Shown here in pieces: positions 43,615 to 51,343 of a stretch of 64,000 nt of DNA (position 1 is its first letter; the number at the start of each line of letters is the position of its first letter). Under the pieces are notes generated by a model. It did no database searches. It was given only the letters and a program-made list of their open reading frames with translations, and had not been told where the DNA came from. Source of the DNA: SG8-39 sp041558415 (GTDB lineage: Bacteria > Pseudomonadota > Gammaproteobacteria > Burkholderiales > SG8-39); contig JBFFEY010000001.1 of the NCBI GenBank assembly GCA_041558415.1, forward strand, positions 124,001 through 188,000, written 5' to 3'. Made by a program: the position numbers and the translations under genes.

Positions 43615-44253
43615 TTAGATCTGGCGACAGAGTACGTAAATGTTGGTGCCGGTTTCCGCGTACGCCGAAGCCGCGGCGCCGATGGTCGGGTTCGGCGTGG
43701 CTTGCAGCTGCGACCGCACGCCCCCCGAGCCGGGCTGACCGTCGTCCATCTGCGAGTCAACCGCGATCGCAATCTTGTCCGGCAGGTTCGTCGAGCACAT
43801 GATCAGGCTGGTGAAGCCGCCGAGCACGGCCGCCGGTGGCGCGGCACCGTCGCCCGTCTGCACGCCGATCATGCCGACCACCGCGTTCGTCGGTTGCTGG
43901 AACCCCGTGCCGCCGACAAAGCCCGCGCGGCGCAGATGATCCCACCACCCTCGCGTCTCGGGCTCGGGCGAAGCCGTCGCCGCGTTATACGTACCTTCGA
44001 CGACGCCGTCGCCATCTCCGGCAACCGCGCCCGTCCAGCGCGCCGCGGCCGAGTCGTCGCCCGGAATCGCGCGATAGCGATCCTGATAGCCGTAGTAGGC
44101 GGCGGAGATGCCGCTGAAATCGGCGACCACGTTCTTGATCTTGGCCTGGGTGATCATCTCTTGGCCCTTGAGGATGCCGCCGAGCAGCAGCCCGATGATG
44201 ACGAGAACGATGGCGATCTCGACCAGGGTGAAGCCTTGCTGTTGTTTTCTCAT
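43615..44253 (-). CDS. type IV prepilin-like protein, probable major pilin of the locus
   Basis: A 212-residue prepilin. A short basic leader MRKQQQG is followed by FTLVEIAIVLVIIGLLLGGIL: the prepilin-peptidase site, with Glu at +5. A pilin head follows with one Cys near the middle (LIMCSTN) and one near the C-terminus (YVLCRQI), a likely disulfide. ATG 44251-44253 has a GGAG box upstream. It is monocistronic, with its own sigma54-type promoter and terminator. That fits an abundant subunit, but the major-pilin role is inference. Confidence 0.85.
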   Translation of the reverse strand: MRKQQQGFTLVEIAIVLVIIGLLLGGILKGQEMITQAKIKNVVADFSGISAAYYGYQDRYRAIPGDDSAAARWTGAVAGDGDGVVEGTYNAATASPEPETRGWWDHLRRAGFVGGTGFQQPTNAVVGMIGVQTGDGAAPPAAVLGGFTSLIMCSTNLPDKIAIAVDSQMDDGQPGSGGVRSQLQATPNPTIGAAASAYAETGTNIYVLCRQI

Positions 44254-44293
44254 GCCGTGACTCCGTTTTGGGTGCATGGTGTGCTTAGCTCAA

Positions 44294-44309
44294 TGCACAT
44301 GCCGTGCCA
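44294..44309 (-). promoter_or_regulatory. sigma54 (-24/-12) promoter of the prepilin gene
   Basis: The minus strand reads TGGCACGGCATGTGCA: TGGCACG, four bases, then GTGCA, with the invariant GG and GC ten bases apart. It differs from the TGGCACG-N4-TTGC consensus at one position. The start site would be near 44283, leaving a leader of about 30 bases. Surrounding DNA is A+T-rich (44310-44340). Confidence 0.7.
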
Positions 44310-44360
44310 GAAAAATTAATACGTAAAAACAGGTAGATATGACATGTGCCGGGTTTCCCA

Positions 44361-44385
44361 GTGTCGAGATGTCGACACATCTGTC
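44361..44385. promoter_or_regulatory. candidate enhancer-binding sites for a PilR-like activator
   Basis: A perfect 7-bp inverted repeat, GTGTCGA / TCGACAC with a 4-base spacer (44361-44378), is followed by CTGTC (44381-44385). This gives three (C/G)TGTC motifs about 80-100 bases upstream of the predicted sigma54 start. Pseudomonas PilR is known to bind (C/G)TGTC repeats at a similar distance. Binding here is inferred. Confidence 0.45.
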
Positions 44386-44416
44386 GTCGGCGTGACGGTT
44401 TCTTGCGTTTCGTTGC

Positions 44417-45145
44417 TCAGCCGCCCGGCTGTTTTCGAAGGCGCGCCTCGAGCGCCTCGAGCCGTTCCCGCAGGAATCGGGCCTCCGCCGGGTCCCTGAT
44501 CCGGCCGCTCGCCAGCAGGCCGCCGAGCATGATCTTCGCCGCCTCGAGCTCGTTCATGTCCTCGAGGATGAAGATCTCCATCTGCTTCGCCCAGGACGGC
44601 ACGCCCGGGTCGGTGGTGTAGCGGTCGATCGCCGCGGCATAGCGGCGCGCCAGCGCGAGATCCTGCAGGCGATGCTTGGCGAGCAGGGCCGCGTGCGCCA
44701 GCCAGGGCCAGCGCGTATCGGGGGACTCGAGAAACTTGCGGTAAACGAACTCGAGTGCCATGCGAGCCTTCTCCGCGTTCGGGGTTTCCGCGTAGACGCG
44801 CGCGGCGGAAAACAACGGGTAGCCGCTGCGCGGATCGGTCGCGAGGATCGCGTCGAGCCAGGCGACGAGGCGCGGGTAGTCAAGCCGCTGGTAGGGCGTC
44901 GCGCTGCCCGCGCGCAGGTCGAACGACTGCAGATAGAGCATGGCGAGCCGCGCCATCGCGGCATCCTCGCCGAGCGCGGCGAGCCGAAGCGCCTGCGCTT
45001 TCGGGGCGGGCGGAAGATTGCCGCTTGCCTCCCGCGTCAATGGCGCGCGTGCGCCGTGCCAGGTGATCTGTGCGGCGAAGAGCAGCGCAAAGGCCGCGCC
45101 GAGCCAGCCCGGCACGCTCGACCAGGCGCGCTCGTCGCGTCTCAC
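44417..45145 (-). CDS. membrane-anchored helical-repeat protein linked to ABC permease
   Basis: A 242-residue protein of no family I can name. An N-terminal hydrophobic segment (about 11-27) could anchor it. The rest is helical with TPR-like spacing (for example AKARMALEFVYRKFLESPDTRWPW and LAKHRLQDLALARRYAAAIDRY in pieces), so it is probably a periplasmic TPR-type repeat protein. The GTG start overlaps the permease stop by 4 bp, so the two are coupled. Its place between the permease and the prepilin gene suggests a role in the pilus locus. Confidence 0.65.
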   Translation of the reverse strand: MRRDERAWSSVPGWLGAAFALLFAAQITWHGARAPLTREASGNLPPAPKAQALRLAALGEDAAMARLAMLYLQSFDLRAGSATPYQRLDYPRLVAWLDAILATDPRSGYPLFSAARVYAETPNAEKARMALEFVYRKFLESPDTRWPWLAHAALLAKHRLQDLALARRYAAAIDRYTTDPGVPSWAKQMEIFILEDMNELEAAKIMLGGLLASGRIRDPAEARFLRERLEALEARLRKQPGG

Positions 45146-45906
45146 AGGTTGCGCCGGTGCAAATCGACCAGCCCGGCGGCGAGCAGCAGCAGGGCATACA
45201 GCGCGAGGCTGCCGAGCGTCGCGAGGTACTCGCCTGCAGGCGGCGTGCCGTACAGCAGCCAGTCCGTGCGCGTCACCGCGTCGAGGTGCGGCAGCACGAA
45301 GGCGATGGCATCGATCAGCCACTGCGCGGTGCGCTGCATCCAGTCGATCTCGGTCAGCGGCGCGTGCGCGATCGCCTGGACCGTGCCCAGTGCGCGCGCC
45401 AGCAGGTAGAACCCCGCGCTCGCGGCCACTGCCGGCAGCAGCTGGCCGAACGCCATGGAGAAGAACAGCGCGAGCGCGGCGACCAACGCAAGCTCGAACG
45501 CGAGCGAGATGCCCCAGTGCACGACCGCGGCCGGCGCGCTCCACAACAGGAGCGGCAGGCTGAACGCGGCGGCGACCAGCACGGCGCTCCAGACGTGCCC
45601 CAGCCAGCGGCCGAAGTACTGCACTGCGCGCGACAGGGGCAGCGAGAGCATGAATTCGAGCCCCTTGTCGGCCACCTCGCGCGCGGTGCTCGAAGCGACC
45701 GCGAGCGCCACGAGAAACACGCCGCAGGCGCGCAACAGCGCGGCGGCGAGCGCGGCCTGCAGCTGCAGGCTCTCGGTCAGCGCGACCTGCGCGAGGAACG
45801 CGGCGAGCACGATCGCGGCCAGGATGCTCGCCAGCCCGAGCCACGGCAGGCCACTGCGGCGTGACTCGAGGAATACGTTGCGGGCGAGGATAAGCGTGGC
45901 GTGCAT
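45142..45906 (-). CDS. ABC-2 type transporter permease
   Basis: A 254-residue inner-membrane protein with six predicted helices. It opens ILARNVFLESRRSGLPWLGLA, and the REVADKGLEFMLSLPLSRAVQYFGRWLG segment is typical of ABC-2/NosY-like permeases. No ATPase gene is adjacent. The nearest candidate partner is the orphan ATPase at 62222-63013, at the other end of the same pilus locus. Substrate unknown. Confidence 0.8.
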   Translation of the reverse strand: MHATLILARNVFLESRRSGLPWLGLASILAAIVLAAFLAQVALTESLQLQAALAAALLRACGVFLVALAVASSTAREVADKGLEFMLSLPLSRAVQYFGRWLGHVWSAVLVAAAFSLPLLLWSAPAAVVHWGISLAFELALVAALALFFSMAFGQLLPAVAASAGFYLLARALGTVQAIAHAPLTEIDWMQRTAQWLIDAIAFVLPHLDAVTRTDWLLYGTPPAGEYLATLGSLALYALLLLAAGLVDLHRRNL

Positions 45907-45946
45907 GTGCGCGATGGGCAGGTAGACTAGTCGTCACGGTACTCCC

Positions 45947-47737
45947 ATGCAACCACCGATGCCGCACACTGCGCAGGCCTCGAGCGGCGCTGCAGAACCA
46001 CCGCCGCGACGCCTCGCGCGCGCCGTGCTCGACTTCAGCGACCGGCACGGCCGCGCCGTGCTCGTGGCGATGCTCCTGCTGCTGCACTTCGCCGCGCTGC
46101 GCGGCACCACGGATGTCTGGGCACGCGGGTTGCTGCTCGCGCATCTCGGCCTGGTGCTCCTCTGGCAGCCTTTCGTGCGCCGCCAGGAGCATGTCTCGCT
46201 CGGGCAGGCCGCTGCGATCGCGGTGGTTGCGCTCGCGGTGCTGCAGTGGCTGAGCGGCTGGCTGCTCGCCGCCTGGGTAATTGCGCTGGCAGGCATCGTC
46301 GGCAGCGCGAGCTATCAGCGCAGCACGCGCTGGCAGCGGCGCGCCTATCTGCTGGTGTTCGCTTACCTCATTGCGCTGCTGGTCATCGTGATCCTGCCGG
46401 AGATCGCGCCGCGCCGCGAATTGTCGCCCGAGATCCGTGAGCTGGCCGAGTACTGGCTGCCCGCCATCCTGCTCGTCGCGATGCTGCTGCCCTCCGGCGA
46501 TGACCGCGGGCAGGCCCTGCAGCTGATCGATTTTTTCTACAGCCTGTTCCTGGTGCTGCTGTTGACGGTGATCGTGCTGGGCAGCTTCGCTTTCATGACG
46601 CTCGGCCAGAAGAGCTATCTCGAGTCGCTCACCTACACCGTGCTCTGGGTCGGCGCCGGCGTGCTGCTCTTCGGCGTGGCCTGGAATCCGCCGGCGGGTT
46701 TCGCCGGCCTGAGCGTGTTTTTCTCGCGCTACCTGCTGTCGATCGGCCTGCCGCTCGAGCGCTGGCTGTATTTTCTGGCGGGGTTGTCGCAGGCGCAGCC
46801 GCGCCCGGAGCGCTTTCTCGCCGAGGCGGTCGAGGGTCTCGTACGCATTCCCTGGGTCATGGGTGCGACGTGGCGCTGGGCGCGCGGCGAGGGCGCGGCC
46901 GGGGAATCCAGCCGCCATGTCGTCGAGCTCGAAAAGGACGACCTGACGCTGATCATCTACTCGCGTTTTTCGCTCAGCGCCGCGTTGCGCTGGCACCTGC
47001 TGCTGCTCGGCCAGCTGCTCGCCGAGTTCCATACTGCCAAGCTGCGCGAGGAGCAGCTGCAGAACATGGCCTATCTGCAGGCGGTGCACGAGACAGGCGC
47101 GCGCCTGGCACACGAAGTGAAAAACATTCTGCAGTCACTGAGGGCGCTGTCAGCCATGCGCGCCAGTGACGATCCGGCCGATGCTGCGCGCGCAGTGGCG
47201 TTCCTCGAGCAGCAGCTGCCGGCGATCGAGTCGCGCCTCGCCGACGCGCTGGAAAAGCTGCGCCGCCCGGCGGTGACGCCCGAACGGCAGATGGAGGCCG
47301 GCGGCTGGTGGGAGGCGATCCAGACGCGCTACCCGAACCCCGGCATCGAATTCATTCGGGGCGCACTGGACAGCGGGGCGCAGCTGCCGGGACTGCTGTT
47401 CGATCACGTCATCGACAATCTGCTGCACAACGCGCTCGCCAAGCGCAATGCGAACCCGTCCGTGCGCATCCGCGTCAGCTTCGAAGTGAGAGAAGGCGCC
47501 CCTCGCCTTTCGGTCGAGGACAGCGGGGCGGCGGTGCCGCCAGATGTGGTGGGCAGCCTGCTGCATGCGCCGGTGCGCTCGGACGAGGGTCTGGGAATCG
47601 GCCTTTACCAGGCCGCGCGCCAAGCCGTGGAACAGGGCTACCGGCTGGCGCTCGAGGAGAATCGCGACGGCTGCGTGCGCTTCGTGCTCGCGACGGAGGC
47701 TCAGGGCAGTACGCCCGCCGCGGTGAGCCGGCCGTAG
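45947..47737 (+). CDS. multi-spanning membrane sensor histidine kinase
   Basis: A 596-residue kinase. The N-terminal half has about eight or nine hydrophobic segments (residues 35-275) and no recognised sensory domain. The phospho-acceptor is H389 in ARLAHEVKNILQSL. The N box is FDHVIDNLLHNAL and the G box GLGIGLYQAARQ, so the ATP-binding domain is complete. The HEVKN box and many membrane helices recall the PrsK and PilS kinases. It stands alone on the plus strand inside the pilus locus; its 3' end overlaps the prepilin gene by 37 bp. The likely partner is the regulator at 60772-62253. Confidence 0.85.
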   Translation: MQPPMPHTAQASSGAAEPPPRRLARAVLDFSDRHGRAVLVAMLLLLHFAALRGTTDVWARGLLLAHLGLVLLWQPFVRRQEHVSLGQAAAIAVVALAVLQWLSGWLLAAWVIALAGIVGSASYQRSTRWQRRAYLLVFAYLIALLVIVILPEIAPRRELSPEIRELAEYWLPAILLVAMLLPSGDDRGQALQLIDFFYSLFLVLLLTVIVLGSFAFMTLGQKSYLESLTYTVLWVGAGVLLFGVAWNPPAGFAGLSVFFSRYLLSIGLPLERWLYFLAGLSQAQPRPERFLAEAVEGLVRIPWVMGATWRWARGEGAAGESSRHVVELEKDDLTLIIYSRFSLSAALRWHLLLLGQLLAEFHTAKLREEQLQNMAYLQAVHETGARLAHEVKNILQSLRALSAMRASDDPADAARAVAFLEQQLPAIESRLADALEKLRRPAVTPERQMEAGGWWEAIQTRYPNPGIEFIRGALDSGAQLPGLLFDHVIDNLLHNALAKRNANPSVRIRVSFEVREGAPRLSVEDSGAAVPPDVVGSLLHAPVRSDEGLGIGLYQAARQAVEQGYRLALEENRDGCVRFVLATEAQGSTPAAVSRP

Positions 47738-48501
47738 AGCAGCCCGACCGGGATCCACGCCGTCAGGTCGTCGTATTCGCCGCCGGGCGCGCCGCTCGGA
47801 TCCGGCGTGCGGTAGGCAAACACCGCGTCGCCGTCGAGATTCTCGAGTTCATTCGCACCCGTGGCGGCCAGACTGCCGTTCTTGCCGGTGGAAAGCACCA
47901 CGGCGATGACCGTGCTCTGGTTGGTGACCGATTGGCCTGCGGCGCAGGTCGTGCCGGCCTGCGATTGGGTGCAGACGACGAGATCGTTCGGACTGCAGTC
48001 CAGCCCGTTGGCCTTCAGGTTGTCGCGCTGCGTGAAATGCGGTGTCACCGGCGGCGTGGTGGCGTTCACCGGACGGCAGATGCGCGGCGTCTGCGAATTC
48101 ACCGGCGTGGCGAGCGAGACGGCGTAGCGGATGCGGTTATTCCAAGCGTCGAGTCCGTAGCCCGAGGCGTCGACCGGCGAGAATCCGATCGCCGCCGCCG
48201 GAAGGAAACCGTCGTGCGTGGTGAGCGTGCAGGTTCCGCCGCTCGTCGCATCGCCGATGGAAAACGACTCGTTGCCGTTGCTCGTAGTCGTGGCCGGGCA
48301 GGGCAGACGACCACGCACCACGGCGAACGCCAGCAACAGCTCCTTGGCTTCTTCCAGCCGACGCTGCGTCTCGGCGAAGTTGCGCTGCTCGACCTGCACC
48401 GAGAAGGTGAGCATCATGCTGCCGAGCAACAGCCCGACGATCGCGAGGACGACCGCAAGCTCGGTGAGCGTGAAGCCACGCGTGTACCGCGCGTTCGCCA
48501 T
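47701..48501 (-). CDS. prepilin-like protein with GRLPCP module
   Basis: A 266-residue prepilin: leader MANARYTRG, then FTLTELAVVLAIVGLLLGSM with Glu at +5. The head domain carries GRLPCPATT, a Cys-containing GGTCTLTTHDGFLP block, DAWNNRIRYAVS and further cysteines (CRPV, DCSPN, VVCTQ, TCAAG) able to form disulfides. The same module is found in the next protein upstream. ATG 48499-48501 overlaps that gene's stop by one base. It is the last gene of the long pilus operon. Confidence 0.82.
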   Translation of the reverse strand: MANARYTRGFTLTELAVVLAIVGLLLGSMMLTFSVQVEQRNFAETQRRLEEAKELLLAFAVVRGRLPCPATTTSNGNESFSIGDATSGGTCTLTTHDGFLPAAAIGFSPVDASGYGLDAWNNRIRYAVSLATPVNSQTPRICRPVNATTPPVTPHFTQRDNLKANGLDCSPNDLVVCTQSQAGTTCAAGQSVTNQSTVIAVVLSTGKNGSLAATGANELENLDGDAVFAYRTPDPSGAPGGEYDDLTAWIPVGLLYGRLTAAGVLP

Positions 48502-50264
48502 CAGTTCTGATCGACGATGATCACGCGATCGTTGACGCTTTGATCGATGCGCGCCTGCTCGTAGAGCGTGCCGAGGTCGTAATTCTCTGGGGTATCCAGG
48601 AAGTCGGTGAGCGTCGCGCTCGGTCGCGTCTGATTGCCCAGGCCGCGCCCGGCGAGCAGCACGATCGAGCGCTTGCCATCCTGCTGCACGCCGGCGTTTC
48701 GGTAGCGCAGGCAGTTCGTCCCCACGGTGCAGGGCAAAGAAGCCTTGTAGGCGGCCGTTTCGCCCTGTGCAACGGCGTAGTACAGCAATCGGTACCACTC
48801 GTTGCGCACGAACCAGCCCGTGATCGGGTCGTTCGCATCGAGCAGCGCGTGGTCGCCGATCACTTCCCGCCGGACGCGCATGCGGAACACGGCGTGTGTC
48901 CCCCATCCCTGCGAGTTGATGTTGGGTACCGTTCCGTCGACCGTAACTGTCGCAGTGCCGTTTGAATTGAGTATCACGCTGGCAGTCGTGGGGCCCGATA
49001 CGAGCTCGGAATCCCCCTCGTTGAAGGGCAGGGGATCGTCGTGCGCGAAGATTTCGACCTTGGTGCCGTCCAGCGCGCGCAGGCCGAGCGCGACGTTGCT
49101 GAATGTGGCCGTCAGACCGATGACGAGCCCGCCGCAGGCGGGATCGGAGCACACGGAATCCTCCTTGTATGTCCCCTCGCACAGGCGTGCATCGCCCTCC
49201 CAGAAGCAGTTGAGCGGGTCGGCGCCTTCGATCGTGCCCCAACCGCCGGCTTCATAAGCCCACGGGTTGTTGGCCCACGCGACGAGGCTCGGCAGGCAGC
49301 GCGGGTTCGACGCCGACGCCGTACAGTTGCGCGTCTGATTGAACGGCAGCAAACCCTGATAGGTGCCGGCGACGCCCTGGAAGTCTGACGTGCCAGTGCC
49401 CGGACCCGGGTCGTCAAACGGGGCCGCGTAGGGATACACCGGCGTTGCCGCCGAGATGCCGAAATTGCCGCCATAGACGGTTTTCAGTGCAGGAACGATC
49501 TCGCGCTGAATGCGCTTGCTGATCGCGGCCTCGAGACCGGGCAGGACGTCGCGCGTGGTCAGCGCAACGACCTGATCGTTGAACGAACCGAGCGGCCCGT
49601 TGGTGACGAAACTTGCATCCACGGGGCTGGCCGCGTTCTCGCATTCGAGGTAGTCACGGAAATCGGGCAATGCGGCGCTGCGCGACTGCGCGCGCGCGGT
49701 GCATCCGCCCGAGGCCTGCACGTTGAGGGTGGGGCCGGGGGCGATGACGAGCGCGACGGCCGCGTTGGCGGCCCCGTCGAGCGTCAGCTGGCCAGCCGTG
49801 TTCGAATTGATGGTGAGCATCGAGCTCACCGTCGGCAGCGCCCAACCGGGGGAGGCGACGTACCACAGCGGCTCGCCGCTCGCGTCGCGCAGCTTCGGCA
49901 GCCCGAGCGTGCGCCAGGGGAGGCGCCCGACGGCCGGCAGCGTGCAGTTGCCGGCGGCAATGCCTTCGTTCGCGGTGCCGATGTATCCCGCCGCTTCCGG
50001 GCAGGGCAGGCGCCCGGGATTGTTCTCGCCGGCTTGGATCGCCTGGCGGATCATCCAGCCGGCGAGCGCGTGCTTTGCCTCGGCGAGGACGCGGGCGTTG
50101 TTGTGCCGGTTGGCCGCCTCGCGGCTCGTCGCGGCATCGGTTAACGCGCTGACGAGCAGCCAGGATGCGCCTAGCGTGATGATGGTCACCATGACCAGCA
50201 GCGCCACGCCGCGCTGGCGGTGTCGCGATGGCGCGCGGCGATGACGGTGTAGGCGCCCGTGCAT
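48501..50264 (-). CDS. large GspK/PilX-like pseudopilin
   Basis: A 587-residue protein with a basic leader (18 residues, His/Arg-rich) and RQRGVALLVMVTIITLGASWLL, a prepilin-like helix. It lacks Glu at +5, as do GspK-type tip pseudopilins. The head is far larger than an ordinary pilin. Near residues 60-105 it has NPGRLPCPEAAG, NCTLPAVGRLPW and DASGEPLWYVAS, matching the GRLPCP module of its neighbour. A later region has Cys pairs (CFWEGDARLC, CSDPAC) and beta-rich segments. It could be a pilus-tip adhesin or minor pilin; this is inferred. Confidence 0.7.
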   Translation of the reverse strand: MHGRLHRHRRAPSRHRQRGVALLVMVTIITLGASWLLVSALTDAATSREAANRHNNARVLAEAKHALAGWMIRQAIQAGENNPGRLPCPEAAGYIGTANEGIAAGNCTLPAVGRLPWRTLGLPKLRDASGEPLWYVASPGWALPTVSSMLTINSNTAGQLTLDGAANAAVALVIAPGPTLNVQASGGCTARAQSRSAALPDFRDYLECENAASPVDASFVTNGPLGSFNDQVVALTTRDVLPGLEAAISKRIQREIVPALKTVYGGNFGISAATPVYPYAAPFDDPGPGTGTSDFQGVAGTYQGLLPFNQTRNCTASASNPRCLPSLVAWANNPWAYEAGGWGTIEGADPLNCFWEGDARLCEGTYKEDSVCSDPACGGLVIGLTATFSNVALGLRALDGTKVEIFAHDDPLPFNEGDSELVSGPTTASVILNSNGTATVTVDGTVPNINSQGWGTHAVFRMRVRREVIGDHALLDANDPITGWFVRNEWYRLLYYAVAQGETAAYKASLPCTVGTNCLRYRNAGVQQDGKRSIVLLAGRGLGNQTRPSATLTDFLDTPENYDLGTLYEQARIDQSVNDRVIIVDQN

Positions 50265-50273
50265 GCCGAGACC

Positions 50274-50738
50274 TCAGCGCTGGGCGCCGCCCGGTTCGGC
50301 GGCTCGAACCGTCGCCGATCTGCCGGCCTTGCCCTCGCCCAGCATGCCGCGCACCTCGCCGGTGTCCCGGTTCATCGATTCGCCGACCTTGAGCTCGACG
50401 CGCCGCGTGCCCTCGCCGATGGCGAGAGAGACGCTGTCCGCCGTCGACGAGGCTGGCGCGACGCGCAGCCCCTCGCTTTGTCCGCCTTCACGCACCGGCT
50501 GGCCGTTGACCCAGACCGTCGAGCGCCCGTCGGAGCGGACCACGTGGCCATCGATGCGCGCGGTGGGCGATTCGACCACGACGGCGGCCGGCTTGTCGGG
50601 CACGCGCGAGGCCCTGCGCAGGTCGCGCGCGGCGCGCTGCTCGGAGGTGAGGAACAGCCTGCCGAGCGACTGTGCATGGAGCGTCGGCGGCAGCGCCGAC
50701 AGGAACAGCAGCACGCTCAGACCGAGGGCGCGCGTCAC
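50274..50738 (-). CDS. MshK/PilP-like pilus assembly protein
   Basis: A 154-residue exported protein from the GTG at 50738, which overlaps the preceding stop by 4 bp. Signal peptide about 1-22 (LLFLSALPPTLHA). It then has QSLGRLFLTSEQRAARDLRR and a small beta domain with ARIDGHVVRSDGRSTVWVNGQPV. The FLTSEQRA-D and WVNG segments fit MshK/PilP-type proteins that link the inner-membrane platform to the secretin. Family assignment rests mainly on position. Confidence 0.6.
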   Translation of the reverse strand: MTRALGLSVLLFLSALPPTLHAQSLGRLFLTSEQRAARDLRRASRVPDKPAAVVVESPTARIDGHVVRSDGRSTVWVNGQPVREGGQSEGLRVAPASSTADSVSLAIGEGTRRVELKVGESMNRDTGEVRGMLGEGKAGRSATVRAAEPGGAQR

Positions 50739-51343
50739 GATTTTGCCCCTTGGTCGACGATGGTAATGAGGTCGATGTCGCACTCGGCATTGATGCGCGC
50801 CGCCAGGTTGGCCGCGGTCGGCGACACACCGGTGCGGCCGAGCCTGCAGCGCTGCACCGCGTAGTAAGCGTTGCCCGAGTTGCGCAAGTCGCCGAGGAAG
50901 CCGAACAGATCCTCCTCATGCAGCAACGCGAGGTTGACCTTCATGGTGCTGGCATAGAAATCGACGGTGCCCGGCTTGCCGGGGACTGAGACGAGCGGCT
51001 TTTGCGGCTCGACACGGTAGCGCAGATCGATCAGGCCGCGCTGCGCGCGGATGCGCTTGATCGCGTCAGCCCACTCCAGGCGGCGCTCGCGGCCGAGAAT
51101 GCCGAGGTCCTTCAGCCGGCGGTAGACGGCGAGCTTTTCCTTGACCTCACGTTCCTCGTCGGCAATGCGCAGAAGGCGCTGGGTGTTCTGCGCCCGCTCG
51201 GCGCTCACGATCGCGAGCTGCTGTTTCGCGCCGACGAGAACCTTCTGCGACCACCAAATGAGCGCGACCCCGGCGCCGACCAGCAGCGCGAATGCGAGGA
51301 TCGGCAACAGCAGTCGCTTGAATTCCTGCGAAGCCGGGTTCAT
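50735..51343 (-). CDS. MshJ/PilO-like inner-membrane pilus assembly protein
   Basis: A 202-residue bitopic protein: one membrane helix (about 12-30, LLPILAFALLVGAGVALIWW), a coiled-coil stretch (about 35-80, Glu/Arg/Lys-rich) and a small alpha-beta domain ending VSPTAANLAARINAECDIDLITI. This layout and its place between PilM/N-like and PilP-like genes fit PilO/MshJ, which sets the alignment of the pilus platform. Confidence 0.68.
   Translation of the reverse strand: MNPASQEFKRLLLPILAFALLVGAGVALIWWSQKVLVGAKQQLAIVSAERAQNTQRLLRIADEEREVKEKLAVYRRLKDLGILGRERRLEWADAIKRIRAQRGLIDLRYRVEPQKPLVSVPGKPGTVDFYASTMKVNLALLHEEDLFGFLGDLRNSGNAYYAVQRCRLGRTGVSPTAANLAARINAECDIDLITIVDQGAKS

Noticed and set aside
45142..50264. 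Reading the locus as a general type II secretion system
   Set aside because: The MSHA-type ATPase N-terminus, ExeA/MshM and MshN-like proteins and prepilin set fit a pilus better; no GspC/GspG pair is seen.
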